Source: Sulfurivermis sp041678005 (GTDB lineage Bacteria; Pseudomonadota; Gammaproteobacteria; Thiohalomonadales; Thiohalomonadaceae). Taken from it: 43,779 nucleotides of DNA. A program made the translations under genes and the position numbers. This document shows, one piece after another, positions 8,975-15,830 of this stretch. Below the pieces are notes generated by a model. That model worked only from the letters and a program-made list of their open reading frames with translations, was not told where the DNA came from and did not search any database. Location: the NCBI GenBank assembly GCA_041678005.1, contig JBAYOW010000016.1, positions 1 through 43,779 of the forward strand, written 5' to 3'. The first letter of the stretch is position 1. Every line of letters starts with the position of its first letter.

Positions 8975-9183
8975 TTAGTGAATGGCAAGGGCCAATCCGA
9001 GATGAATGCCTGAACGAGCATTGGTTTCTGTATTTGGTACATGCCCGAATCCTTATTGAAGTCTGGCGACGTGAGTACAGTGAGGAACGACCGAAGAAGA
9101 GTTGGCAGGCTACCACTTTCTGCATACGCGAAGCAGCAGGTAGCGAAATCGACTACAGTGGCAACCGGACTCTAATGGCGTGA
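8975..9183 (+). mobile_element. IS3-family transposase remnant (OrfB C-terminus)
   Basis: The frame ending at TGA 9181-9183 reads RDECLNEHWFLYLVHARILI then EVWRREYSEERPKKSW. This is the end of the IS3-family DDE integrase core, whose typical form is RDECLNEHWF...W-R-R-x-Y-N-x-x-R-P. The invariant Glu of the DDE triad would be the E in RDECLNE. Upstream sequence does not continue as transposase, and the tail after KKSW has drifted. No terminal inverted repeats were found. It is dead, and it marks an old insertion between the accessory genes and the AraC/mto region. The 265 bases that follow (9184-9448) show no gene. Confidence 0.75.
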
Positions 9184-9448
9184 TGTCCCCGTTCCATAAA
9201 AAATCATCGATCTTGAGCGGCTAGACTTTGCAGAAAAGCTCAATTATGGTGTTGAACTATAGACCATCTGAGGATGGTTTCAGCTTGATGGAGTTGCCGT
9301 GCCATATCAACTATTAAACCCGGAGACCACTACAGCTGTTTCTCCAGGCACTGATTTATTAGAGGAACCTGAAATATAAGATAACAATAGCCTTATAAAA
9401 ATAACCAGTAGCCAGCTGGAGCAATTCAATCTGATGGAGGGGGGCTTC

Positions 9449-10387
9449 ATGAGAAAATTGTTAACAACAGATAGCGTTGCCGTTGATGATAGAGTCGATT
9501 GGTGGCGTGACAGCACGACCACGTTGTTTGGTGCCGAGTACGCCATAGAGCCTGACAAGCACCAGACCTTTCGTATTCACATGGATGTGCTGGCAACAAA
9601 ATCCCTGCCATTTGTTCTACTTGATGCGAGCACCAGTGCGCATATGGCAGCGCAATGTGAAGGGGGTGCTGCGGCTGACAATATTGTCATACATCTTCAG
9701 TTGCAAGGGCACTGTAATGTTTATGGTGAAGGCAAGAAAGCAACAATCAAAGCTGGCGAGATAGCTTTTCATCGCACTGGTGCGGCCAATACTCTACAGT
9801 TTTATGAAGATAATCGCTCGATATGCGTTATCGTACCTGCATCGGTGCTTGCCCCGGAGGTCACCGATTGGTTGCCATTGGTCAATGAGATCATCCCGAC
9901 AAATGTGGGAGTGGCAGCCTTGCTGGCCGATCACCTGCGTTCGTTAGTTGCGCATGTCAGTGGGCTAGGCAAGGCTGATTTGATCGAATTGTCTTCTTTT
10001 ACGCTGGGGCTTTCACGTGCTGCCTTATGTACACTGGCAGGTAGTAGCAAGCTCCCTTCAAAGTTGCGCGCCTACCATGTGGAGCGCATCAAGCAGTTCG
10101 TTATTGATAATTTACAATACCCTGCGCTCAATATCGAGTTCATTGCCAGCGGTGTTAATCTATCAGAACGTTATATCCATCAGATTTTTGCCGACGAGCC
10201 ATTATCACTCATGCGTTGGGTAATGCAAAAGCGCCTGGAATACGCCTACGATCAGCTAAGACAGCCAGGTTGTAGCCAGTCTATCAGCCAGATCGCCTAT
10301 ATCTGGGGCTTTGCTGATCACGCGCATTTCTCACGCAACTTCAAGAGGCACTTTGGCCTTTCTCCCCGTGAGGTTCTTGCAGGCTGA
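9449..10387 (+). CDS. AraC-family transcriptional regulator
   Basis: A 312-residue regulator. I chose ATG 9449 (MRKLLTTDSVAVDDRVDWWR) because GGAGGGGG ends seven bases before it; an in-frame ATG at 9434 has no such site. The N-terminal two thirds resemble the AraC-binding-2 (FeaR-like) sensor domain. The C-terminal 100 residues hold two helix-turn-helix motifs (IEFIASGVNLSERYIHQIFA and ISQIAYIWGFADHAHFSRNF), ending in GLSPREVL. It is the nearest regulator to the mto cluster, on the same strand with 324 bases between, so it may control that cluster; this is inference from position only. Its ligand is unknown. Confidence 0.85.
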   Translation: MRKLLTTDSVAVDDRVDWWRDSTTTLFGAEYAIEPDKHQTFRIHMDVLATKSLPFVLLDASTSAHMAAQCEGGAAADNIVIHLQLQGHCNVYGEGKKATIKAGEIAFHRTGAANTLQFYEDNRSICVIVPASVLAPEVTDWLPLVNEIIPTNVGVAALLADHLRSLVAHVSGLGKADLIELSSFTLGLSRAALCTLAGSSKLPSKLRAYHVERIKQFVIDNLQYPALNIEFIASGVNLSERYIHQIFADEPLSLMRWVMQKRLEYAYDQLRQPGCSQSISQIAYIWGFADHAHFSRNFKRHFGLSPREVLAG

Positions 10388-10428
10388 TACTTTGCTGCGT
10401 ATCTATATTTCGTAGCAAGTGCAGCCTG
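10380..10428 (+). terminator. Long hairpin overlapping the end of the AraC gene
   Basis: CAGGCTG (10380-10386) pairs with CAGCCTG (10422-10428), and inside it TTGCTGCG (10392-10399) pairs with CGTAGCAA (10411-10418) with one mismatch. No T-run follows, so it may slow rather than end transcription. Confidence 0.45.
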
Positions 10429-10711
10429 AATGGAGTGATGCAAAATCCTGACAGGTTTTGCAAATAGCGTTTATCCATCCGGCTTCCCCCACAGCACCAT
10501 CATCCATGTTTCTTGGTGAAATATGCGGGCCTGAAGTAGCAAACACTTATTTAGACTGATTCAATAAAACCTTATTTCAGGACAAAGAATTATGCACTTT
10601 GAGGCAAGTATTGCGCATGCCATAGTCATTATGATTTGTATACGCAAATTATTTGATGAGCATATAGAAATCAATAATTAAAAGTCATGTTGTATCAGGA
10701 GGAGAAACCAG
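10429..10711 (+). promoter_or_regulatory. Leader and probable promoter region of the mto cluster
   Basis: An A/T-rich spacer before mtoD. An imperfect inverted repeat, GTATTGCGCAT at 10608-10618 and ATACGCAAAT at 10640-10649, is a candidate operator for the AraC-type protein. A second palindrome, AAAATCCTGACAGGTTTT, lies at about 10441-10459. AGGAGGAG ends eight bases before the mtoD ATG. I could not pick one convincing -35/-10 pair. Confidence 0.4.
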
Positions 10712-11056
10712 ATGAAAAAATCATGTCTGTTTGCCGTTGTGTTTGGGTTGTCAGTTATCTCCATGCCAGGACAGGCGGCTGATGCCGGTGCGGCCAAGGC
10801 GCTGATGAAAAAAAGTGACTGTTTCAAATGCCACAGCGTGAACAAGAAGAAAGATGGTCCGCCGCTCAGTGAGACTGCAAAAAAATACAAGGACGAATAT
10901 GCAGATAATATGGCCGAAGCAGAGCAAAAACTTTACACCCATCTGACAACCAATCCCAAGGTAGAAATCGATGGCGTGGAAGAAGAGCACACTTCACTGA
11001 AGACTAAGAAAGATGCGGATATATATAACGTGATTCAGTGGATTTTATCGCACTAA
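10712..11056 (+). CDS. mtoD: Monohaem class I cytochrome c, MtoD-like periplasmic shuttle
   Basis: A 114-residue cytochrome with a cleavable signal peptide (MKKSCLFAVV...QAADA, about 23 residues) and a single CFKCH haem site at residues 37-41. Alignment by eye with cytochrome c551/c552 puts His93 (EEEHTSL) where the distal Met ligand normally lies. That predicts bis-histidine ligation, the feature reported for MtoD of Sideroxydans lithotrophicus. It is probably the periplasmic carrier between the MtoA decahaem and inner-membrane partners. It is the first gene of a four-gene cytochrome cluster on one strand. High Lys content fits docking to acidic partners. The assignment to MtoD rests on ligand pattern, size and neighbours. 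Confidence 0.8.
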   Translation: MKKSCLFAVVFGLSVISMPGQAADAGAAKALMKKSDCFKCHSVNKKKDGPPLSETAKKYKDEYADNMAEAEQKLYTHLTTNPKVEIDGVEEEHTSLKTKKDADIYNVIQWILSH

Positions 11057-11141
11057 GCACGTGTTTCAGGGGAGCCGAACATAACAATACTCATCAGTAA
11101 ACGAGAGTTCTGGCTTATCAGGACACGAGGGGGCTCGTTAT

Positions 11142-11723
11142 ATGTTGAAGAGAATTACAGAAAAACTACGTCATTGGTGTGTCAGACCTTGGGGGCCATT
11201 GCTACTGCTTGGGGGCGGTTTTGCCATTGCAGTGGCGATCGTGGCAATCAGTAGTACTACTTTGTTACTGACCGGCACAGAGGAATTCTGTGCCAATGCC
11301 TGTCATGAAATGGGCTATAACGCGGCTGAGTACAAGGGCACAATCCATGATGTGAACCGTAGTGGTGTGCGTGCCACCTGTGTTGATTGTCATGTGCCGC
11401 GTACCGGCATTCCGTTGTACTTCCGCAAGATCAATGCTGCAAGAGACCTCTGGGGTCATTTTATCACCGGATCGATCAACACCAAGGAAAAATTTGAGGC
11501 CAAGCGTTCTGAAATGGCAGTGCGCGTATGGACATACATGAAAGAGAGTGATTCACGTGAATGCAAGGCCTGCCACGATATGGATAAGGCGGAAACCAGT
11601 GAGAAAGCCCTGGTACGTCACACCAAGGCCAAAGAGGAGAACATGGCCTGCATCGATTGTCACTTTGCAATTGCACATGACGAACCTGAGGGCCCAGGCC
11701 CGCAGGATTTAAAAATAAAATAG
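11142..11723 (+). CDS. cymA: Tetrahaem NapC/NirT-type membrane cytochrome (CymA/MtoC-like)
   Basis: A 193-residue quinol-interacting cytochrome. One N-terminal TM helix (about 18-44, uncleaved) anchors it, and four haem sites follow: residues 50-55, CVDCH 80-84, CKACH 141-145 and CIDCH 170-174. Motifs GTIHDVNRSGVRATC, KINAARDLWGH and KFEAKR are classic for NapC/NirT. The first haem site is C-A-N-A-C-H, i.e. CX3CH instead of CX2CH, with the HEM that follows otherwise normal. In reductive systems CymA passes electrons from quinol to periplasmic carriers; in an Fe(II)-oxidising pathway it is thought to run the other way, feeding quinone. GAGGGGG upstream of the ATG lies in the loop of a small ACGAG/CTCGT hairpin. 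Confidence 0.88.
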   Translation: MLKRITEKLRHWCVRPWGPLLLLGGGFAIAVAIVAISSTTLLLTGTEEFCANACHEMGYNAAEYKGTIHDVNRSGVRATCVDCHVPRTGIPLYFRKINAARDLWGHFITGSINTKEKFEAKRSEMAVRVWTYMKESDSRECKACHDMDKAETSEKALVRHTKAKEENMACIDCHFAIAHDEPEGPGPQDLKIK

Positions 11724-11790
11724 CACCAAATAACAATCTGAAGGCGAAGGCAAACTATTGCAGCATTCTTTTTTTAGAGGAGAGTATTCG

Positions 11791-12675
11791 ATGAGATACC
11801 AGAAATATTCGCTTGTCATCATGCTGCAGTGCCTTGTTTTGGCACTCGGCGTAAGCGTGGTCTCACATGTTGCCATGGCGCAGGATGTCATCAAAGCATC
11901 GTCCAGTGATATACCCGAGGGTCTCAAGGGTAACGATCAATGTACGTATTGCCATGATGATGATGACATCCATCCCCCTCTGGTTTCGCAACACGCCACG
12001 GCGAATTGTACCGCGTGCCATGGTGGCGGCGCGGATCACGTGGTGAGCAGAAATAACATCGCAGGCAAGCCAGATGCAGCAGCCTGCCTGACCTGCCACC
12101 AGGAGGATGCTAAGCGCATGAACTGGACGTTTGCCGACCACCACAAGGCAGGTTTGGAGTGCAGTGCCTGCCACGGCATGCACGAGCCCAAGTCCATCAA
12201 GCGTCTTGATCTGGCGTTGTGGCGCGCTGACAAGAACACCGCCTTGTGCGCCACCTGTCACCAGGACGTGCTGGTCCGCTTCAACATGCGCTCGCACCAC
12301 CCGGTCAAGGAAGGCGCTATGTCCTGCACCAGTTGCCACGATCAGCACGGTGGTACACAAACCAGCCTGACCAGCAAGACCGCCGAGTGCACCCAGTGCC
12401 ATCAGGCTGTGCGCGGACCTCACATGTTTGAGCATGCCCCGGTTACTGACGACTGTTCAACGTGCCACAACCCCCATGGAACGCCGAATCGCAAGATGCT
12501 GACTCTGGTGGAACCTATGCTCTGCCTGCAGTGCCATTCGGTTGCCGGTAACCGTCACGGCGAGACTGGCGGAAACACTAACAGCCAGCGCGTCTCGGCT
12601 ACCGTGCTGCGCAACTGCAGCAGCTGCCATAACGCGCCTCATGGCAGCAGTATTGACCAGCATCTGCGCTTCTAA
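11791..12675 (+). CDS. mtoA: Decahaem c-type cytochrome, MtrA/DmsE/MtoA family
   Basis: A 294-residue cytochrome starting at ATG 11791, which has AGGAGAG 7-8 bases upstream; an earlier in-frame ATG at 11758 lacks this. A signal peptide ends at about AMA-QD (residue 30). I count ten CXXCH sites in order: CTYCH, CTACH, CLTCH, CSACH, CATCH, CTSCH, CTQCH, CSTCH, CLQCH and CSSCH. Distal His residues lie in the linkers, as in MtrA. It is a little shorter than Shewanella MtrA. This family forms a haem wire that sits inside an MtrB-type barrel and carries electrons across the outer membrane. The mtoB partner follows 26 bases later. No extracellular OmcA/MtrC-type decahaem cytochrome lies nearby, which favours MtoA/PioA over MtrA. 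Confidence 0.92.
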   Translation: MRYQKYSLVIMLQCLVLALGVSVVSHVAMAQDVIKASSSDIPEGLKGNDQCTYCHDDDDIHPPLVSQHATANCTACHGGGADHVVSRNNIAGKPDAAACLTCHQEDAKRMNWTFADHHKAGLECSACHGMHEPKSIKRLDLALWRADKNTALCATCHQDVLVRFNMRSHHPVKEGAMSCTSCHDQHGGTQTSLTSKTAECTQCHQAVRGPHMFEHAPVTDDCSTCHNPHGTPNRKMLTLVEPMLCLQCHSVAGNRHGETGGNTNSQRVSATVLRNCSSCHNAPHGSSIDQHLRF

Positions 12676-12701
12676 CTGGCACCGACCTGGAGGAGATGAA
12701 A

Positions 12702-14849
12702 ATGAAAATGAACAAAACCATTGAGTGCATCCTGCCTTGCATGACGGTGCTGGCCCTTGCCATGGCCCAGGTGCATGCTTCCGAATCTACAGGCACCACC
12801 GTGAGCGGTGAAATCACGACCAAGATTTATTCCTTCAACTACACGGGCGGCCCCGGAGCCGGCCTCACACCTTACCTGCAAAGCTATAGTGGTCAGGAGT
12901 CCTGGTCAGGTGACCGCGGTAACGGCTTATATGCCGACATCGACCTCAACCTGACTCTTTCTGGCGAGCAGGGTGATATCCTGAACTTGGAACGGCAGGG
13001 TTTCGGCCTAAATAACCATCGCGGCAGTATAAAGGGCGGTGGTGCTGACATTGGCTTTCACGGCTACTACTCGCATTTCCGTTCCAATACCGGCGGCGTT
13101 GATTATGTCAACCGCCCTGGCACGGTGGACAACCCGACCGATCCTCTGTACACCGCCGTCAGTAGCGGCATGATTAGTAACTTCACCGATGACGGTCTCG
13201 GCCAGACGAATTATCACACTGAGCGCACCCGCTATGGGGTGGGGGTCAAATTCAAGCCCGACCTGCTCGGCAAAGGCACCAGCCTGTCGGTCAACTTCGA
13301 TGGCTACAATCGCGATGGCAACAAGTTCGCAACCTGGATCGCCGGCAACGGCGATTTTGTAGGGGATACTCGATATCTCGATCGTTGGCGTGGTTATGAC
13401 AAGCCGGTGGACGAGAATATGGGCAAAGTCTCGCTTAATTTTACCGCCTCACCGGCTGGAATGTTTCAGTTCTCCTATGATGGCAGCTACGAGAAATTCA
13501 ACAATAAGACCTCCACCAGCGTGATTGGCGATTTTGACAGCTTCCTGAACCACTCGACTGTGAGTCCGATCTTTGCGGACACGCCTCTGCACTTCACCCC
13601 CGACAGCACCCTCATGACCCACGCCTTACGGGTTTCAAAAAACTTCGGTGCCACCGCCGTGGCGGTGGGTTACGGCAGATCTACCCTGGAGCAGGACTCC
13701 TTCCTCGACGTGCCGCTGGCAGATCGCTTCGTCGGCAAGATCGGTACAGAAACTGCCTTTCTTAATGTCAATCATCGCGTTTCACCGACGCTGGGCGTCG
13801 AAGGCTTCGTCAAGTATGACAGCCGCGACAACGACTCATCTACGCAAGCTGACGGCCTCGATCGGACTGTGCGAGATGAGTGGGGCCTGCGTATATCCAA
13901 CATGGACTCGCTGAGTTATGGCCTGTCCGCCAGTTTCCGCGGCCTACCAGCCAAGTCGACCCTTACTGCAGGCTGGAAGCGCGAGGACTCTGACCGCGAA
14001 TTTCAGTGGAATACTATTCCGGCAGCCGATAACCTTGGTCAATGGCCAACCGCCTCGCTCTACCGTGAGAAGACGGTCTCAGATGAAATCTATCTGAAGT
14101 GGGTCGCCCGGCCTATGCAGGGCATGACCCTGCGCATCACGCCGTCCTATATCTGGGCCGACAAGACCGCTTCCATCACGCTGCCAGAGGAATCCATGAA
14201 CCTGAAGACCGCGCTGAGTTACGTCATGACCAACGGTATGCAGGTCAACGCCTACTACAACTTCAAGGACAAGAAGAACGGCAATCAGAGCTTCACGGAC
14301 ACCAACAAGCCTGCAAGTGGCGTTATCACACTCGGTCCCGAGTATAGCCAGAAGGCCGATGACACCTTCCATGCTGTCGGAGTGTCCCTTAATCTGGCAC
14401 CCATGGAGCTCGTGAATGCCAGTATCAGCCTGGACTGGATGCAGAACGATTTTGAGACCTATTTCTTCGGCACCAACCGCCGCCGATTCGAGACTGACAT
14501 CGTGTTCGACCCGCGTGGCACGTCTGCCTTCAAGGCAGACACCTGGTCACTTTCACTCAACGGTGACTTCCAGGCTAATGATCGTCTGCTGCTGAACGCC
14601 GGCTATACTTTCTCGAAGTCGGATGGCTATCTGCGTACGACTGGCACTGCAACGTCAGGAGGTGTTGGTGTCGTCAACGATAATATCGACAACATCCTGC
14701 ACAGTTTCATCCTCGGTGCGAATTACAGCCTAAGGAGGAATATGACCCTGCGTGGTGGATACACTTATGACAAATATAAAGACGATACCTACGACGCTCT
14801 CTCCGGCGGCGTGCATACATTTATGGTAGGCGTATCCTTCGCACTATAA
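12702..14849 (+). CDS. mtoB: MtrB/PioB-family outer-membrane beta-barrel
   Basis: A protein of about 715 residues with a signal peptide (cleavage near AQVHA-SE). I chose ATG 12702 because GGAGGAG ends 6 bases before it; ATGs at 12696 and 12708 are also in frame. The sequence alternates polar and aromatic residues, with many short strands (for example FHAVGVSLNLAPMELVNASI) and a C-terminal strand ending in F-A-L, as expected for an outer-membrane barrel. MtrB-family motifs such as DIDLNLTLSGEQGD and ALRVSKNFGATAVAVGYGRS are recognisable. It would sheathe MtoA. No N-terminal CXXC like that of Shewanella MtrB was seen, in line with Pio/Mto-type barrels. It is the last gene of the cluster. Confidence 0.9.
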   Translation: MKMNKTIECILPCMTVLALAMAQVHASESTGTTVSGEITTKIYSFNYTGGPGAGLTPYLQSYSGQESWSGDRGNGLYADIDLNLTLSGEQGDILNLERQGFGLNNHRGSIKGGGADIGFHGYYSHFRSNTGGVDYVNRPGTVDNPTDPLYTAVSSGMISNFTDDGLGQTNYHTERTRYGVGVKFKPDLLGKGTSLSVNFDGYNRDGNKFATWIAGNGDFVGDTRYLDRWRGYDKPVDENMGKVSLNFTASPAGMFQFSYDGSYEKFNNKTSTSVIGDFDSFLNHSTVSPIFADTPLHFTPDSTLMTHALRVSKNFGATAVAVGYGRSTLEQDSFLDVPLADRFVGKIGTETAFLNVNHRVSPTLGVEGFVKYDSRDNDSSTQADGLDRTVRDEWGLRISNMDSLSYGLSASFRGLPAKSTLTAGWKREDSDREFQWNTIPAADNLGQWPTASLYREKTVSDEIYLKWVARPMQGMTLRITPSYIWADKTASITLPEESMNLKTALSYVMTNGMQVNAYYNFKDKKNGNQSFTDTNKPASGVITLGPEYSQKADDTFHAVGVSLNLAPMELVNASISLDWMQNDFETYFFGTNRRRFETDIVFDPRGTSAFKADTWSLSLNGDFQANDRLLLNAGYTFSKSDGYLRTTGTATSGGVGVVNDNIDNILHSFILGANYSLRRNMTLRGGYTYDKYKDDTYDALSGGVHTFMVGVSFAL

Positions 14850-14936
14850 TTCCGGATCTTTTGCATCCGGAACAGGCGGTAAATCTGGCGGCCCGGCGAC
14901 GAGTGCCGCCACCTACTTTATTCAGTGTGAATAAAG
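14850..14936. terminator. Terminator region between convergent mtoB and norF
   Basis: Two perfect 8-base hairpins lie between the converging operons. TTCCGGAT/ATCCGGAA (14850-14872) begins right after the mtoB stop. CTTTATTC/GAATAAAG (14916-14936) ends ten bases from the norF stop. Neither has a long T-run, so activity in each direction is inferred. Confidence 0.55.
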
Positions 14937-14946
14937 TTGCGCAGAG

Positions 14947-15216
14947 TTACAGCCTGGCAGTGCTTAGTATGTAGCTGATGATGGTGATTAGTGGCAGCAC
15001 ATAGAAATATGCCTGCATGAGATTTCGGAGCAGTGGGTGGGAGTTTTTCAGCTCCATGAAGTGATCGACAACCATTCTGCCTTTGAAGGCCATGCTTAAG
15101 GTTACAAAGAATATTAAAAAGTAGCCTGGCTCGGCCCGCTCGCCAAGCAATGAACCGCTCAGGGTCAGAATGATTAGTACCAACCAAAGCCAGGTAACTG
15201 TTTTACGGTGCGTCAT
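14947..15216 (-). CDS. norF: NorF / cytochrome oxidase subunit IV-like small membrane protein
   Basis: An 89-residue protein with three predicted TM helices (WLWLVLIILTLSGSLLG, FLIFFVTLSMAFKGRMVVDH and FYVLPLITIISYIL). The K-G-R-x-V-x-D-x-F-M-E-L segment is the hallmark of the prokaryotic cytochrome C oxidase subunit IV/NorF family. I chose ATG 15216, with GAGG seven bases upstream, over an ATG at 15285 that would overlap norE by about 60 bases. It starts eight bases after the norE stop. NorF is an accessory protein linked to NO reductase or oxidase activity; no catalytic norB/norC lies in this window. Confidence 0.8.
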   Translation of the reverse strand: MTHRKTVTWLWLVLIILTLSGSLLGERAEPGYFLIFFVTLSMAFKGRMVVDHFMELKNSHPLLRNLMQAYFYVLPLITIISYILSTARL

Positions 15217-15224
15217 CACTTGCC

Positions 15225-15827
15225 TCAACGCAGCAGGTATAGCAGCGGGAAGATGATCAGCCATACCGTGTCGGTGGCATGCCAATATGAGGCAAATGAT
15301 TCCATGCCTTCATGATATGTCGCTGAGTATGCGCCGCCGTGGGTGCGGAAGATGATCCAGACAAGTCCAAGCATGCCCCAAAACACATGCACGACATGCG
15401 TCAAAGTCAGATAGTAATATACGGTAAAGAAGGCGCTGTTTTTAACTGTAACGCCATTGGCGATGTTCCATTTGTATTCCAGGTATTTAGTCAGCATGTA
15501 GGCCGCTGCAGAGATAAATACCAGATAAAGAAAAACCACACTGGCGGCAGCGCGGTTTTCTCGAATTGCGATCACCGCGTTGACGACAAAATAGCTACCG
15601 GTGATCATCCAGACAGTGTTGAGTGTGCCAGCAAGCAGGCTAAGCTGGCCTGGGCCAGCACGAAATTCCTGTGGGAAGAAGTATCGCGCGACAAAATAGA
15701 CTGCGAACAGCACAGCGAATTCGGTCATCTCGCACAGGATACCGGCCCACATGCCTCGGTTGCCCGGGATGTGGCCTGCAGCTGGTGATTGGCTGAGGGA
15801 GTTTGTCTGAATTGCTATAGATGACAT
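15225..15827 (-). CDS. norE: NorE-like haem-copper oxidase subunit III family protein
   Basis: A 200-residue integral membrane protein with five TM helices, starting MSSIAIQTNSLSQSPAAGHI. GMWAGILCEMTEFAVLFAVY is the family opening with the conserved Glu, and LTHVVHVFWGMLGL plus SYWHATDTVWLIIFPLLYL are the subunit III signatures (H-V-x-x-G and the Y-W-H-x-V/T-D-x-V-W end). NorE proteins accompany nitric oxide reductases in denitrifiers and are thought to help full activity; alone, an oxidase-assembly role is possible. It follows the Aer-like gene by three bases and precedes norF by eight, so all three form one operon. The catalytic subunit it serves must lie elsewhere. Confidence 0.85.
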   Translation of the reverse strand: MSSIAIQTNSLSQSPAAGHIPGNRGMWAGILCEMTEFAVLFAVYFVARYFFPQEFRAGPGQLSLLAGTLNTVWMITGSYFVVNAVIAIRENRAAASVVFLYLVFISAAAYMLTKYLEYKWNIANGVTVKNSAFFTVYYYLTLTHVVHVFWGMLGLVWIIFRTHGGAYSATYHEGMESFASYWHATDTVWLIIFPLLYLLR

Positions 15828-15830
15828 GAT

